Shown in pieces: positions 42,532-50,330 of a stretch of 64,000 nt of DNA. This stretch comes from Sphingomonas sp. BK580. GTDB lineage: Bacteria > Pseudomonadota > Alphaproteobacteria > Sphingomonadales > Sphingomonadaceae. The notes beneath the pieces were generated by a model, which saw nothing but the letters and a program-made list of their open reading frames with translations, searched no databases and was not told the DNA's origin. The position numbers and the translations under genes were made by a program. The stretch covers positions 124,001 to 188,000 of the forward strand of contig NZ_JACIAY010000004.1 of assembly GCF_014194975.1 (NCBI RefSeq), written 5' to 3'. The number at the start of each line of letters is the position of its first letter. The first letter of the stretch is position 1.

Positions 42532-43854
42532 TCAGCCGCCGACATAGCTGACCCGCCACACCGTGCCGCCGACGTCGTCCGCGATCAGCAGCCGGCCGCG
42601 CGGATCGACCGCGACGCCGACCGGGCGACCGCGCGCCTTGCCGTCCTTGAGGAAGCCGGTGACGAAGTCGCGCGGCACGCCGACGGGGCGCGCGTCGCGG
42701 AAGGCGATGAAGGCGACCTTGTAGCCGTGGGGCTCGGTGCGGTTCCAGCTGCCGTGCTCGCCGACGAAGGCGCCGCCGCGGTAGCCCGCGGGAAAGCTCG
42801 CCCCGGTGTAGAAGGCGAGCCCGAGCGGCGCGACGTGCGAGCCGAGCGCGTAATCGGGCGCGATCGCGCGCGCGACCAAGTCGGGGCGTTGCGGCCTGAC
42901 GCGCGGGTCGCGTTGCTGGCCGTAATAGCTGTAGGGCCAGCCGTAGAAGGCGCCGGGTCGCACCGAGGTGAGATAGTCGGGCACCAGGTTGGGGCCGAGC
43001 TCGTCACGCTCGTTGATCACCGCCCACAAGGTGTTGGTGCCGGGGTAGAAGGTGAGCCCGTTGGGGTTGCGCAGGCCGGTCGCGAAGGGACGCGACGCGC
43101 CGGTGCGCGGGTCGACCTCGAAGATCGCGGCGCGATCCCGCTCGGCGTCGCTGCCGCGTTCCATCGCGTTGCTGTTCGAGCCGACGCCGACATACAGCCG
43201 CGTGCCGTCGGGGCTGGCGGTGAGGCTCTTGGTCCAGTGATGGTTGATCGCGCCCGCCGGCAGCGGGGTCAGCCGCGTCGCCGGGCCGGTGACCCGCGTC
43301 TGACCCGGGGCGAAGGGATAGCGCACGATCGCGTCGGTGTTCGCGACATAGAGCTGGCCGCCGAGCGCGACCACGCCGAACGGCGCGTTGAGCTTGTCGA
43401 CCAGCACCGAGCGCGCGCTGGGGCCGCCGTCGCCGCCGGCACCGCTCAGCAGCGTCAGGCGGTTGCTCGGCGCGGGCGCGTCGCCGCTCTGCGTCTGCGA
43501 GTGCGCGCGCGCCATCACCCAGTCGCGGATCGGGTCCTTGGGCCGCTGCACCGGCTCCTTTCCCTCGTTGCGCGATTCGACCACCAGCACGTCGCCGTTC
43601 GGGAGCGCGACGACGTTGCGCGGGTTGCTGAGCCCGCTGGCGAGCGGCTCGATGCGGAAGCCGGCGGGGACGGTGGGCGTCTCGCCCTTCTTCCAGCCGA
43701 CGGTCTCGTAGACCCCGACGTCGGCGACGAGCTGCTCGTGCGGGGCCGGCAGCACCGGGTTGGCGCCGTACTGGCGATTCTGATCGATCTGCTGCCCGCT
43801 GCCGCACGCGGCGAGCGGGAGCGCGACCAGCGCGGGGGCGAACCGACGGATCAT
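42532..43854 (-). CDS. Sorbosone dehydrogenase family lipoprotein (PQQ-type beta-propeller)
   Basis: A protein of 440 residues. A lipoprotein signal (FAPALVALPLAAC, Cys at about 17) places it on a membrane facing the periplasm. The rest is a six-bladed beta-propeller of the L-sorbosone/soluble glucose dehydrogenase family: LASGLSNPRNVVALPNGDVLV, NAPFGVVALGGQLYVANTD, HHWTKSLTASPDGTRLYVGVG, GLRNPNGLTFYPG and GEHGSWNR. Such enzymes use PQQ or related cofactors to oxidise sugars. The C-terminal GRPVGVAVDPRGRLLIADD is typical. The ATG overlaps the DUF2231 gene's stop by four bases. The substrate is unknown. Confidence 0.87.
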   Translation of the reverse strand: MIRRFAPALVALPLAACGSGQQIDQNRQYGANPVLPAPHEQLVADVGVYETVGWKKGETPTVPAGFRIEPLASGLSNPRNVVALPNGDVLVVESRNEGKEPVQRPKDPIRDWVMARAHSQTQSGDAPAPSNRLTLLSGAGGDGGPSARSVLVDKLNAPFGVVALGGQLYVANTDAIVRYPFAPGQTRVTGPATRLTPLPAGAINHHWTKSLTASPDGTRLYVGVGSNSNAMERGSDAERDRAAIFEVDPRTGASRPFATGLRNPNGLTFYPGTNTLWAVINERDELGPNLVPDYLTSVRPGAFYGWPYSYYGQQRDPRVRPQRPDLVARAIAPDYALGSHVAPLGLAFYTGASFPAGYRGGAFVGEHGSWNRTEPHGYKVAFIAFRDARPVGVPRDFVTGFLKDGKARGRPVGVAVDPRGRLLIADDVGGTVWRVSYVGG

Positions 43855-44303
43855 CGCACGTCTCCCGCGATGCGCCGCGGCACCGCCTGCCAGAACCAGC
43901 CAGCGGCGAGCGCGAGCAGCACTGCCAGCACCGACAGCGTCAGCCCGGTCGGCACCACCGCGGTCCAGCCGTCGCGCGCGTGGATGAAGGAGTTGAACAC
44001 CTCGACGATCCAGGCCGAGAGCAGCAGGGTGAAGTGCAGCCCGAGCGCGCCGCGCCGGGCGGCGCCGGCACGGACGAGCTCGATCAGCAGCACGACGCCC
44101 GCTACGCCCCCGGCGACCAACCCGGCGAGCAGCAGCCAGGACGAGAAGTCGAGCCACATCATCTCGGCGCTCGCGGCGTAGGCGAGATCGGTCACCAGTG
44201 CGGCGAGGAACAATGTGATCGGCACCGGCAGTAGCACCGGGTAGATCGGCCGCCCCGCGAGCGCGAGGGGAGCGAGCGCTGGGCGCCCGGGGCTGGATGC
44301 CAT
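43851..44303 (-). CDS. DUF2231 small membrane protein
   Basis: A protein of 150 residues with four hydrophobic segments. The N-terminal PLALAGRPIYPVLLPVPITLF matches DUF2231, whose members often sit beside periplasmic sugar dehydrogenases or cytochromes and may be involved in electron transfer. Here it is translationally coupled to the sorbosone dehydrogenase-like gene, which supports a joint role such as anchoring or passing electrons (inference). No heme-binding CxxCH motif is present. Confidence 0.82.
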   Translation of the reverse strand: MASSPGRPALAPLALAGRPIYPVLLPVPITLFLAALVTDLAYAASAEMMWLDFSSWLLLAGLVAGGVAGVVLLIELVRAGAARRGALGLHFTLLLSAWIVEVFNSFIHARDGWTAVVPTGLTLSVLAVLLALAAGWFWQAVPRRIAGDVR

Positions 44304-44751
44304 CGAGTCAGGTCCTTCCGGTCCGAGTGGCGCGAGTACGAGCGGATGGCGCGCGCAGTTCCGCGCGCGGCGGGACGAAGGTATCGATCGAGATCAAGGG
44401 CGGTGCGGTGCCGGTGATCTTTCGCCGTCGACCTCCTCCTCCGCCCGCGCTTGCTTCGGCTCCCTTCCATCTGCCGCCTCTCCTCTTCCGTCCTCCCCGC
44501 GCAGGCGGGGATCTAGACGCGCTGTCGTCGCGCTTCCTGCCTCAGCGTCAGCGTGTCTGGACGCCCGCCGTCGCGGGAATGACGAGAGGGGGCGGTGGCA
44601 CGACGAGCTCCGGCCGCCTCGACCGGTCCTATAGCTCCGCCCGCTCGCCGATCCGCACCAGGCTGCCGACCACCACCCTGCTGCCACCACGTTGGCAGCA
44701 GGCCCGACGTACACCGTCTCCACCGGCCGCCCCGGCCCGAGGAGACCTTCC
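44304..44751. other. Intergenic region upstream of GST gene
   Basis: These 448 bases lie between divergent genes. No convincing coding frame is present. It contains one 96-base dyad element (44489-44584) and otherwise nothing recognisable. Confidence 0.6.
44489..44584. repeat. REPIN-like dyad element, 96 bp
   Basis: The ends CGTCCTCCCCG (44489-44499) and CGGGAATGACG (44574-44584) are inverted repeats matching at 9 of 11 positions. Each is part of a short palindrome (CCCCGC/GCGGGG at 44495-44510 and CCCGC/GCGGG at 44564-44577). Length and layout match 46192-46287. Confidence 0.7.
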
Positions 44752-45339
44752 ATGTTGACGCTGTTCCACGCTCCCCGCTCGCGCTCGACCCGGATCATCT
44801 GGCTGCTCGAGGAACTCGGCGTGCCGTACCAGCTCCGCTACGTCACGATCCGCTACCGCGACGGCAGCGGTGAGGGACCCGACGCCGCCAACCCGCACCC
44901 CGACAAGAAGGTGCCCGCGCTGCTCGACGAGCAGGTGCTCGTCACCGAGTCCGCCGCGGTGGCGACCTTTCTCGCCGATCGGGCGAGCGATGGCGGGCTC
45001 GCACCCGCGATCGGGGACCGCGACCGCGGCGCCTATCTCACCTGGCTGAGCTGGATCGAGGGCGAGTTCGGCCCCGCGATCGGCGCCCGGCTCGGCGCCA
45101 TCGAGGGGGAGATCCCGCCGGCCTTCGCCGCCGCGCTGACGCGGATCGAGCGTGCGCTGGCGGACGGACCGTGGCTGCTGGGCGCGCGCTTCAGCGCGGC
45201 CGACGTGATGCTCGGCGGCACGCTCGGCTGGGCGCATCAGCTGATGCCGAACGACGGCGTCATCCCCGCCTATCTCGCGCGGCTGACCGAGCGTCCCGCC
45301 TTCCAGCGCGCGATGGCGCGTGACGCGGTGCCGGCGTGA
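44752..45339 (+). CDS. Glutathione S-transferase family protein
   Basis: A protein of 195 residues. Residues 1-80 form the thioredoxin-like domain: SRSTRIIWLLEELGVPY at the active-site helix, cis-Pro55 in KKVPALL and Glu66-Ser67 in LVTESAAV for glutathione binding. The helical C-terminal domain includes PWLLGARFSAADVMLGGTLGW, with the conserved capping Asp. GST of this type conjugates or reduces small electrophiles in the cytoplasm, and the substrate is unknown. The ATG follows GAGGAGA. A tiny coupled gene overlaps its stop, and a WYL regulator gene follows within 130 bases. Confidence 0.9.
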   Translation: MLTLFHAPRSRSTRIIWLLEELGVPYQLRYVTIRYRDGSGEGPDAANPHPDKKVPALLDEQVLVTESAAVATFLADRASDGGLAPAIGDRDRGAYLTWLSWIEGEFGPAIGARLGAIEGEIPPAFAAALTRIERALADGPWLLGARFSAADVMLGGTLGWAHQLMPNDGVIPAYLARLTERPAFQRAMARDAVPA

Positions 45340-45455
45340 CCGCGCGCGACCTGTGCTGGGCGGCGGTGGGCTTCGTCGCGACCGCGCTGCTCATCCTGGC
45401 GAGCGCCGCCACGCCGCTGCTCTGCGGGCTCGCCTCGCCGTTCGCGCGGCCCTAG
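45336..45455 (+). CDS. Possible 39-residue single-TM peptide
   Basis: A GTG-started frame of 39 residues overlaps the GST stop by four bases, in the same GTGA arrangement seen in the operons of this window. The product has one hydrophobic stretch (WAAVGFVATALLILASAATP) and a short basic end. Position and coupling suggest it is translated, but no family is recognised. It could be a chance frame. Confidence 0.35.
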   Translation: MTARDLCWAAVGFVATALLILASAATPLLCGLASPFARP

Positions 45456-45465
45456 GCTCGGCCGC

Positions 45466-46167
45466 ATGCGCCGCGCCGACCGCCTGTTCGAGATCGTCCA
45501 GCTGCTCCGCCGCGCGCCCGGCCCGATGACCGCCGACGCGATCGCGGCCGAGCTCGAGACCAGCCGACGCTCGGTCTATCGCGACATCGCCGCGCTGGTG
45601 GCGCAGCGCGTGCCGATCCGCGGCGAGGCGGGGATCGGTTACGTGCTCGAGCGCGGCTTCGACATGCCGCCGCTGATGCTCACCTCGGACGAGGTCGAGG
45701 CGGTGGTGCTCGGCGCGCAATGGGTGCTGGTGCACGCCGACGAGGGGCTGGCGCGTGCCGCGGCCGACGTGCTCGCCAAGGTGGCGGCGGTGATCCCGGA
45801 GCGGCTGCGCGCCGCGATCGACGAGCCCGCCGTGATCACCCCGCCGTCGTGGAGCGAGCGCGCCGATGCCGGGGTCGATGTCGCGCGGCTGCGCGCCTGG
45901 AGCCTGCAGGGGCGCAAGCTTCGGATCGGCTATGCCGACGCCGCCGGCGCGCCGAGCGAGCGGACGGTGTGGCCGTTCCTGGTCGGCTATATGGATGGCA
46001 AGCGCGTGCTGATCGCCTGGTGCGAGCTGCGCGGCGACTTCCGCATGTTCCGCACCGACCGGCTGGCGAGCGTCAGCTTCCTCGACGAGCGCTACCCCGA
46101 GCGCCGCGCGGTGCTGCGGCGGCGCTGGCTCGCGATGATGGCGGCACGACGCGAGGCGGCGGGGTGA
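45466..46167 (+). CDS. YafY-type transcriptional regulator (HTH plus WYL)
   Basis: A protein of 233 residues. Residues 1-60 form a winged helix (RRADRLFEIVQLLRR, SRRSVYRDIAALVAQRVP). The central part and the WYL domain (about 140-205, LRIGYADAAGAPSERTVWPFLVGYMDGKRVLIAWCELRGDFRMFRTDRL) complete the family architecture. WYL domains sense ligands or nucleic acids. The regulator may control the GST gene just upstream on the same strand, a common arrangement, but no operator was identified. The effector is unknown. Confidence 0.9.
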   Translation: MRRADRLFEIVQLLRRAPGPMTADAIAAELETSRRSVYRDIAALVAQRVPIRGEAGIGYVLERGFDMPPLMLTSDEVEAVVLGAQWVLVHADEGLARAAADVLAKVAAVIPERLRAAIDEPAVITPPSWSERADAGVDVARLRAWSLQGRKLRIGYADAAGAPSERTVWPFLVGYMDGKRVLIAWCELRGDFRMFRTDRLASVSFLDERYPERRAVLRRRWLAMMAARREAAG

Positions 46168-46191
46168 GGCGAGCCGCGGCCGTGTTCACCT

Positions 46192-46287
46192 CGTCATCCC
46201 GGTCTTGAAACGGGAGCCATGGTGCCGCGCGCGCCTCGATCGTTGCTGGCGCGGAAGCATGCATCCCGGCTCGAGCCCGGGATGACG
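46192..46287. repeat. REPIN-like dyad element, 96 bp, perfect terminal repeats
   Basis: The ends CGTCATCCCGG (46192-46202) and CCGGGATGACG (46277-46287) are perfect 11-base inverted repeats, each part of a palindrome. It lies in the convergent gap between the WYL regulator and the decarboxylase gene. Confidence 0.75.
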
Positions 46288-46376
46288 CGGTGTGGGCGAG
46301 CCGGAGAACCTCCCTCTGAGTCGCGGGACCGCGGCGCGTGCCAGTACAGCGGTCGCGCCATCCGCGCTCGCCAAGC

Positions 46377-47846
46377 TCACGCGCGGTCGCGCACCACCAG
46401 CATCGTGCCGCGCTCGTCGCCCTCGGCACCCGGGATGAAGGCCCCGCTCGCGTCAGCGTGCGCGAGCCACGCGGCGGTGGCGGCGGTGACGCGCTCGCCC
46501 GGCATGAGCCGCGGCACCTCCGGCGGAGCGGGGGCGACCAGCTCGACGGCGATCCGGTCCACGGCATCGGCATAGCTGACCCGTTCGCTCGCGGCACGCG
46601 CCGCGTGCGCCGGGAGCATCACCGTGGTGCCGCGCTCGAGGGCGCCATAGCCGGCCCCCGGCGCCGAGCGCCGCAGCTCGCCCCGCGCGACCGCGTCCCG
46701 CAACCCCGCCAGGCCAGCCACGAGCGCGTCGACGTCGCCCGCGTCGTTGCCGACCGAGAAGGTGGCGACCAGATGCCGCGCGTCGGACAGCACCACCGAG
46801 ACGCGCGCGCGCGACTGCAGCCACTCGTCGGCGTCGAAGCCGCTGACGCCCAGTGCGGTGACGTCGATCACCAGCTTGCTGCGGTCGAGGTCGGCGACTC
46901 CGGGCGCGCCGAGCCGTTCGTCGCCGTAGACGCGATAGTCGCCCAGCGCGGCGATCCGCGACGCCGCCGTGCCGACGCGCTCGAGCACGCCGCGCCACAG
47001 CGCCTCGCCGTCGCGCGCGTGGGCGCGGCGGGCAAGATCGAGGCTCGCGAGGATCGGTACGGAGGGGCTGGTCGTCTGGATGCAGTCGAGCGTGCGCTGG
47101 AGCCGGTCGGGGTCGACCCGATCGCCGCGCAGCAGGATCACCGAGCCCTGCGCGAGCGCGCCCATGGTCTTGTGGACGCTCGTCACCATCGCGTCGGCGC
47201 CGAGCGTGAGCGGGCAGGGCGGCAGCGCCGCGCTGAAGGCGAAGGCACCGCCCCAGGCGGCGTCGACGATCAGCGGCACGTCGCGCGCGTGCGCCGCGGC
47301 GGCGATCGCGCGGACGTCGCTGGTCACGCCGAAGAAGGTGGGCGAGACGATCACCACCGCCTTGGCCCCGGGATGCGCGGCGAGCGCGGCCTCGGCCGCC
47401 GCGGCCGTGACGCCGTTCTCGACGTCGCGCTCGGCGTCATAGGCGGGCGTGAGCGGCACGATCGTCAGCCCGCTCGTCAGCGCGAGCGAGAAGGAGGCGC
47501 GATGGTCGTTGCCCGCGACCAGCAAGATGTCGCCGGGCGCGGCGAGGCTGAGGAGCAGCGCCTGAAGGTTCTGCGTCGTCCCGCTCGTGCCGTAGAAGGC
47601 CGCGTCGGCGCCCCAGGCATCCGCCGCCAGCGCCTCGGCCTGTTCCATCACGTGGAAGCGCTTGGTGCGGTCGTCGAGCCCCTTGGGGGTGAGGATGTCG
47701 GCGCGGAAGGCGGCGTCGCCGAGCGCGGCGAGCGCCTCCGCCGGCGCGCCGCGGCCGCGGTGATGGCCCGGCCCGCCGAAGCCGTGAACGGGGTCGCGAG
47801 CGAACATCGCCAGATTGTCGGCGACCGGGGACTGGTTCTGATCCAA
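46377..47846 (-). CDS. Orn/Lys/Arg decarboxylase-like PLP enzyme
   Basis: A protein of about 489 residues with aspartate-aminotransferase fold. Features of the Orn/Lys/Arg decarboxylase major domain: HGFGGPGHHRGRG, ADILTPKGLDD, FYGTSGTTQNLQALLLS, Asp195 in LIVDAAWGG (binds the pyridine nitrogen) and Lys226 in TSVHKTMGAL (Schiff base). It lacks the N-terminal wing domain of large inducible decarboxylases and is similar in size to the short bacterial type. The likely product is a polyamine or cadaverine-like amine, but substrate choice is open. The start is uncertain. TTG at 47846 gives a good N-terminus, and an ATG lies 12 codons further in. An amidotransferase gene lies 55 bases upstream. Confidence 0.78.
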   Translation of the reverse strand: MDQNQSPVADNLAMFARDPVHGFGGPGHHRGRGAPAEALAALGDAAFRADILTPKGLDDRTKRFHVMEQAEALAADAWGADAAFYGTSGTTQNLQALLLSLAAPGDILLVAGNDHRASFSLALTSGLTIVPLTPAYDAERDVENGVTAAAAEAALAAHPGAKAVVIVSPTFFGVTSDVRAIAAAAHARDVPLIVDAAWGGAFAFSAALPPCPLTLGADAMVTSVHKTMGALAQGSVILLRGDRVDPDRLQRTLDCIQTTSPSVPILASLDLARRAHARDGEALWRGVLERVGTAASRIAALGDYRVYGDERLGAPGVADLDRSKLVIDVTALGVSGFDADEWLQSRARVSVVLSDARHLVATFSVGNDAGDVDALVAGLAGLRDAVARGELRRSAPGAGYGALERGTTVMLPAHAARAASERVSYADAVDRIAVELVAPAPPEVPRLMPGERVTAATAAWLAHADASGAFIPGAEGDERGTMLVVRDRA

Positions 47847-47901
47847 GGATTCGACCTGCGAAGAGCGCGACGGGGCGGGGTGCCCTTCGACTGCGCCGCG
47901 C

Positions 47902-48627
47902 TCAACTCCCGGAAGCGTCGGCGGGTCCGTGTCGCGACGGATCGCGCAGCCAGCGCGTGAGCACCGCCTCGGCCGCGTCGCGCAGTGCGGCATCGTGGTG
48001 CGCCGCGTCGCGCGCGAGCGCGGCGGGGTCGATCTGGGCGGCGCTCAGCTCGGCGGCGTGCCCCGCGAGCCAGCGCTCGATCCGGTCCGCCTCGAGGTGG
48101 AACTGCAAGGCGAGCGCGTGGCGGTCGACCGAGAACGCCTGTTGGCGGTAGACGTCGGTCGAGGCGAGCAGCGTCGCGCCCGCCGGAAGGTCGAAGGTGT
48201 CGCCATGCCAGTGCAGCACCGGCTGGCCGGCGGGCAGAGCGGCGAGCGGCGAGGCCGTGCCCTCCGCGGTGAGCGTCACCGGCGCGTAGCCGATCTCCTT
48301 GACCAGCCCGGGATAGACTCGCGCGCCGAGCGCCGCCGCGATCAGCTGCGCGCCGAGGCACAGCCCCAGCGTCGGCCGCCGCGCCGCCAGCCGCGCGCGC
48401 AGCAACGCCAACTCCTCGCCGAGAAACGGGTGCTCCGGCGCGTCGTAGACGCCCATCGGGCCGCCGAGCACGACGAGCAGGTCGGGCGCGAGCGGGTCCA
48501 GCGCGGCGACGCTTCCCTCGGCCGCCTCGACGTAGCGGACGGCATAGCCGGCGGCGCGCAGCGGCGCGTCGAGGTGGCCGAGGTCCTCGAAGGCGACATG
48601 GCGGATCGCGACGGCGGTGAGCGGCAC
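47902..48627 (-). CDS. Class I glutamine amidotransferase-like protein
   Basis: A protein of 241 residues of the GATase1 (GMP synthase-like) family. The catalytic triad is visible: Cys90 in LGLCLGAQLIA, with His177 and Glu179 in LALQFHLEADRIE. PDLLVVLGGPMGVYDAPEHPF is a typical N-terminal signature. Stand-alone members act as gamma-glutamyl hydrolases or supply ammonia to partner enzymes. It is on the same strand as the PLP decarboxylase, which could suggest polyamine or glutamyl-amine metabolism (inference). The start is a GTG with GGAGG close upstream. Longer in-frame frames to 49290 are antisense shadows of the molybdoenzyme genes. Confidence 0.85.
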   Translation of the reverse strand: MPLTAVAIRHVAFEDLGHLDAPLRAAGYAVRYVEAAEGSVAALDPLAPDLLVVLGGPMGVYDAPEHPFLGEELALLRARLAARRPTLGLCLGAQLIAAALGARVYPGLVKEIGYAPVTLTAEGTASPLAALPAGQPVLHWHGDTFDLPAGATLLASTDVYRQQAFSVDRHALALQFHLEADRIERWLAGHAAELSAAQIDPAALARDAAHHDAALRDAAEAVLTRWLRDPSRHGPADASGS

Positions 48628-48837
48628 GGGGGTCCTCCGCGAATGTGACCGGCGCGGCGACGATTCGGCGCGTCCTCTGACTCTCCTCTTAGCCTCGCCG
48701 CGCGAGCGCGCCACGATGACGCGCCGCCGCGCCCGGTCGAGTGCCGCGTTCCCGCGAAAGATGCCGCGCGCTTTCCGAAACTTGGTATAGGTTAGCGCGG
48801 CGGTCGCGCCGCTTCGGAGAGGTAGGGAGAAGCCCTT

Positions 48838-49344
48838 ATGTCGCTCATCGTCAACGGGGAGGCGGTGGCGCCGCCGTCCGACCCGCGAGTCTCGCTGCTC
48901 GATCACCTGCGCGAGGCACTGCATCTCACCGGCACCAAGAAGGGCTGCAACCAGGGCGCGTGCGGCGCCTGCACGGTGCTGGTCGACGGCGAACGCATCC
49001 TCTCCTGCCTCGCGCTGGCGGTGCAGTATGAGGGGCGCTCGGTCACCACGATCGAGGGGCTGGCTGGCGAGGACGGGCTCCACCCGCTGCAACAGGCCTT
49101 CATCGAGCATGACGGCTTCCAGTGCGGCTATTGCACGCCGGGCCAGATCTGCTCGGCGATCGGCATGGCGGCCGAGGCGGGGCGCGGGGTGCCGAGCCAC
49201 GTCAGCGCCGACCTCACCGCCGCGGTCGCGCTGACGCGCGAGGAGGTGCAGGAGCGGATGAGCGGCAACCTGTGCCGCTGCGGCGCGCACAACGGGATCG
49301 TCGACGCGATCCGCGCCACCGTCGCGGCGGAGTGGGCGGCATGA
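48838..49344 (+). CDS. paoA: Aldehyde oxidoreductase iron-sulfur subunit (PaoA-like)
   Basis: A protein of 168 residues with two [2Fe-2S] sites. Plant-type cluster: Cys in KKGCNQGACGACTVLVDGE and a distal Cys in LSCLAL. Second cluster: QCGYCTPGQI and NLCRCGAHNGI. It is the small subunit of a xanthine dehydrogenase-family molybdoenzyme. Unlike Escherichia coli PaoA it has no Tat signal, so the complex is probably cytoplasmic. Ribosome site GGAGAGGTAGGGAGAAG precedes the ATG. It overlaps paoB by four bases. The family oxidises aldehydes or N-heterocycles, and the subunit order matches PaoABC. Confidence 0.88.
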   Translation: MSLIVNGEAVAPPSDPRVSLLDHLREALHLTGTKKGCNQGACGACTVLVDGERILSCLALAVQYEGRSVTTIEGLAGEDGLHPLQQAFIEHDGFQCGYCTPGQICSAIGMAAEAGRGVPSHVSADLTAAVALTREEVQERMSGNLCRCGAHNGIVDAIRATVAAEWAA

Positions 49345-50330
49345 CGCCCTTCTCCTACGCCCGCGCGGGCGACGCCGCCGAGGCGCTGCGGCTCGGCGCG
49401 GCGAGCGCCACCGCCTATCTCGGCGGCGGCACCAACCTGGTCGACCTGATGCGCGAGACGGTGGCGCGACCCGAGGCGCTGGTCGACGTCACCGGCCTCT
49501 CCGCCGCGATCGAGGAGACCGACGGCGGCAGGTTGCGGATCGGCGCGGCGGCGCGCAACACGGCGCTGGCGGAGCATCGCGCGGTGCGCGAGCGCTACCC
49601 GATGCTGTCGCGCGCGATCCTGGCGGGCGCCTCGGCGCAGATCCGCAACATGGCGACCGTCGGCGGCAACCTGCTCCAGCGCACGCGCTGCACTTACTTC
49701 TACGACACCGACGGCTCGCGCTGCAACAAGCGCTCGCCGGGCGAGGGCTGCGACGCGCGCGAGGGCTTCAACCGCATCCACGCGGTGCTCGGCGCGTCCG
49801 AGGCCTGCGTCGCGACCCATCCGAGCGACATGTGCGTCGCGCTGGTGGCGCTGGACGCGCAGGTCCATGTCGCCGGCGTCGGCGACGAGCGGACCGTGCC
49901 GATCGGTGACTTCCACCGCCTGCCGGGCGACTCGCCCGACCGCGACACGATACTGGCGCCGGGCGAGCTGATCACCGCGATCGAGCTGCCCGCGCTGCCG
50001 CTGGCGGCGCGCTCGACCTATCGCAAGGTGCGCGACCGGGCGAGCTACGCCTTCGCGCTGATCTCGGTGGCGGCGGCGATCGAGCTCGACGGCGACCGCG
50101 TCGGCGACGTGCGCGTCGCCTTCGGTGGCGTCGCGCACAAGCCGTGGCGCGCGCTCAAGGCCGAGGCGGCGCTGCGCGGCGGCCCGGCGACGCCGGAGGC
50201 GTTCCACGCCGCCGCGGCCCTGGAGTTCGCCGACGCCGCGCCGCTGCGGCACAATGCCTTCAAGCCGGCACTGGCGGGGCGGACGCTCGCCGCGGTGCTG
50301 GGCGAGCTGGTCAAGGGAGAGGCGGCATGA
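49341..50330 (+). CDS. paoB: Aldehyde oxidoreductase FAD subunit (PaoB-like)
   Basis: A protein of 329 residues of the FAD-binding medium subunit family. GGGTNLVDLM and TVGGNLLQRTRC are the FAD-binding segments. A cysteine-rich insertion (RCTYFYDTDGSRCNKRSPG then EGC) fits the extra [4Fe-4S] cluster seen in PaoB. The C-terminal domain has YRKVRDRASYAFALIS and VAFGGVAHKPWR. It passes electrons from the molybdenum centre via iron-sulfur clusters to FAD and an acceptor. It overlaps the genes on both sides by four bases, which enforces equal expression. Confidence 0.88.
   Translation: MTPFSYARAGDAAEALRLGAASATAYLGGGTNLVDLMRETVARPEALVDVTGLSAAIEETDGGRLRIGAAARNTALAEHRAVRERYPMLSRAILAGASAQIRNMATVGGNLLQRTRCTYFYDTDGSRCNKRSPGEGCDAREGFNRIHAVLGASEACVATHPSDMCVALVALDAQVHVAGVGDERTVPIGDFHRLPGDSPDRDTILAPGELITAIELPALPLAARSTYRKVRDRASYAFALISVAAAIELDGDRVGDVRVAFGGVAHKPWRALKAEAALRGGPATPEAFHAAAALEFADAAPLRHNAFKPALAGRTLAAVLGELVKGEAA

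Noticed and set aside
44297..44758. A 153-residue plus-strand frame in the gap before the GST gene
   Set aside because: It crosses a dyad repeat element, is Pro/Arg-rich and has no family signal or good ribosome site.
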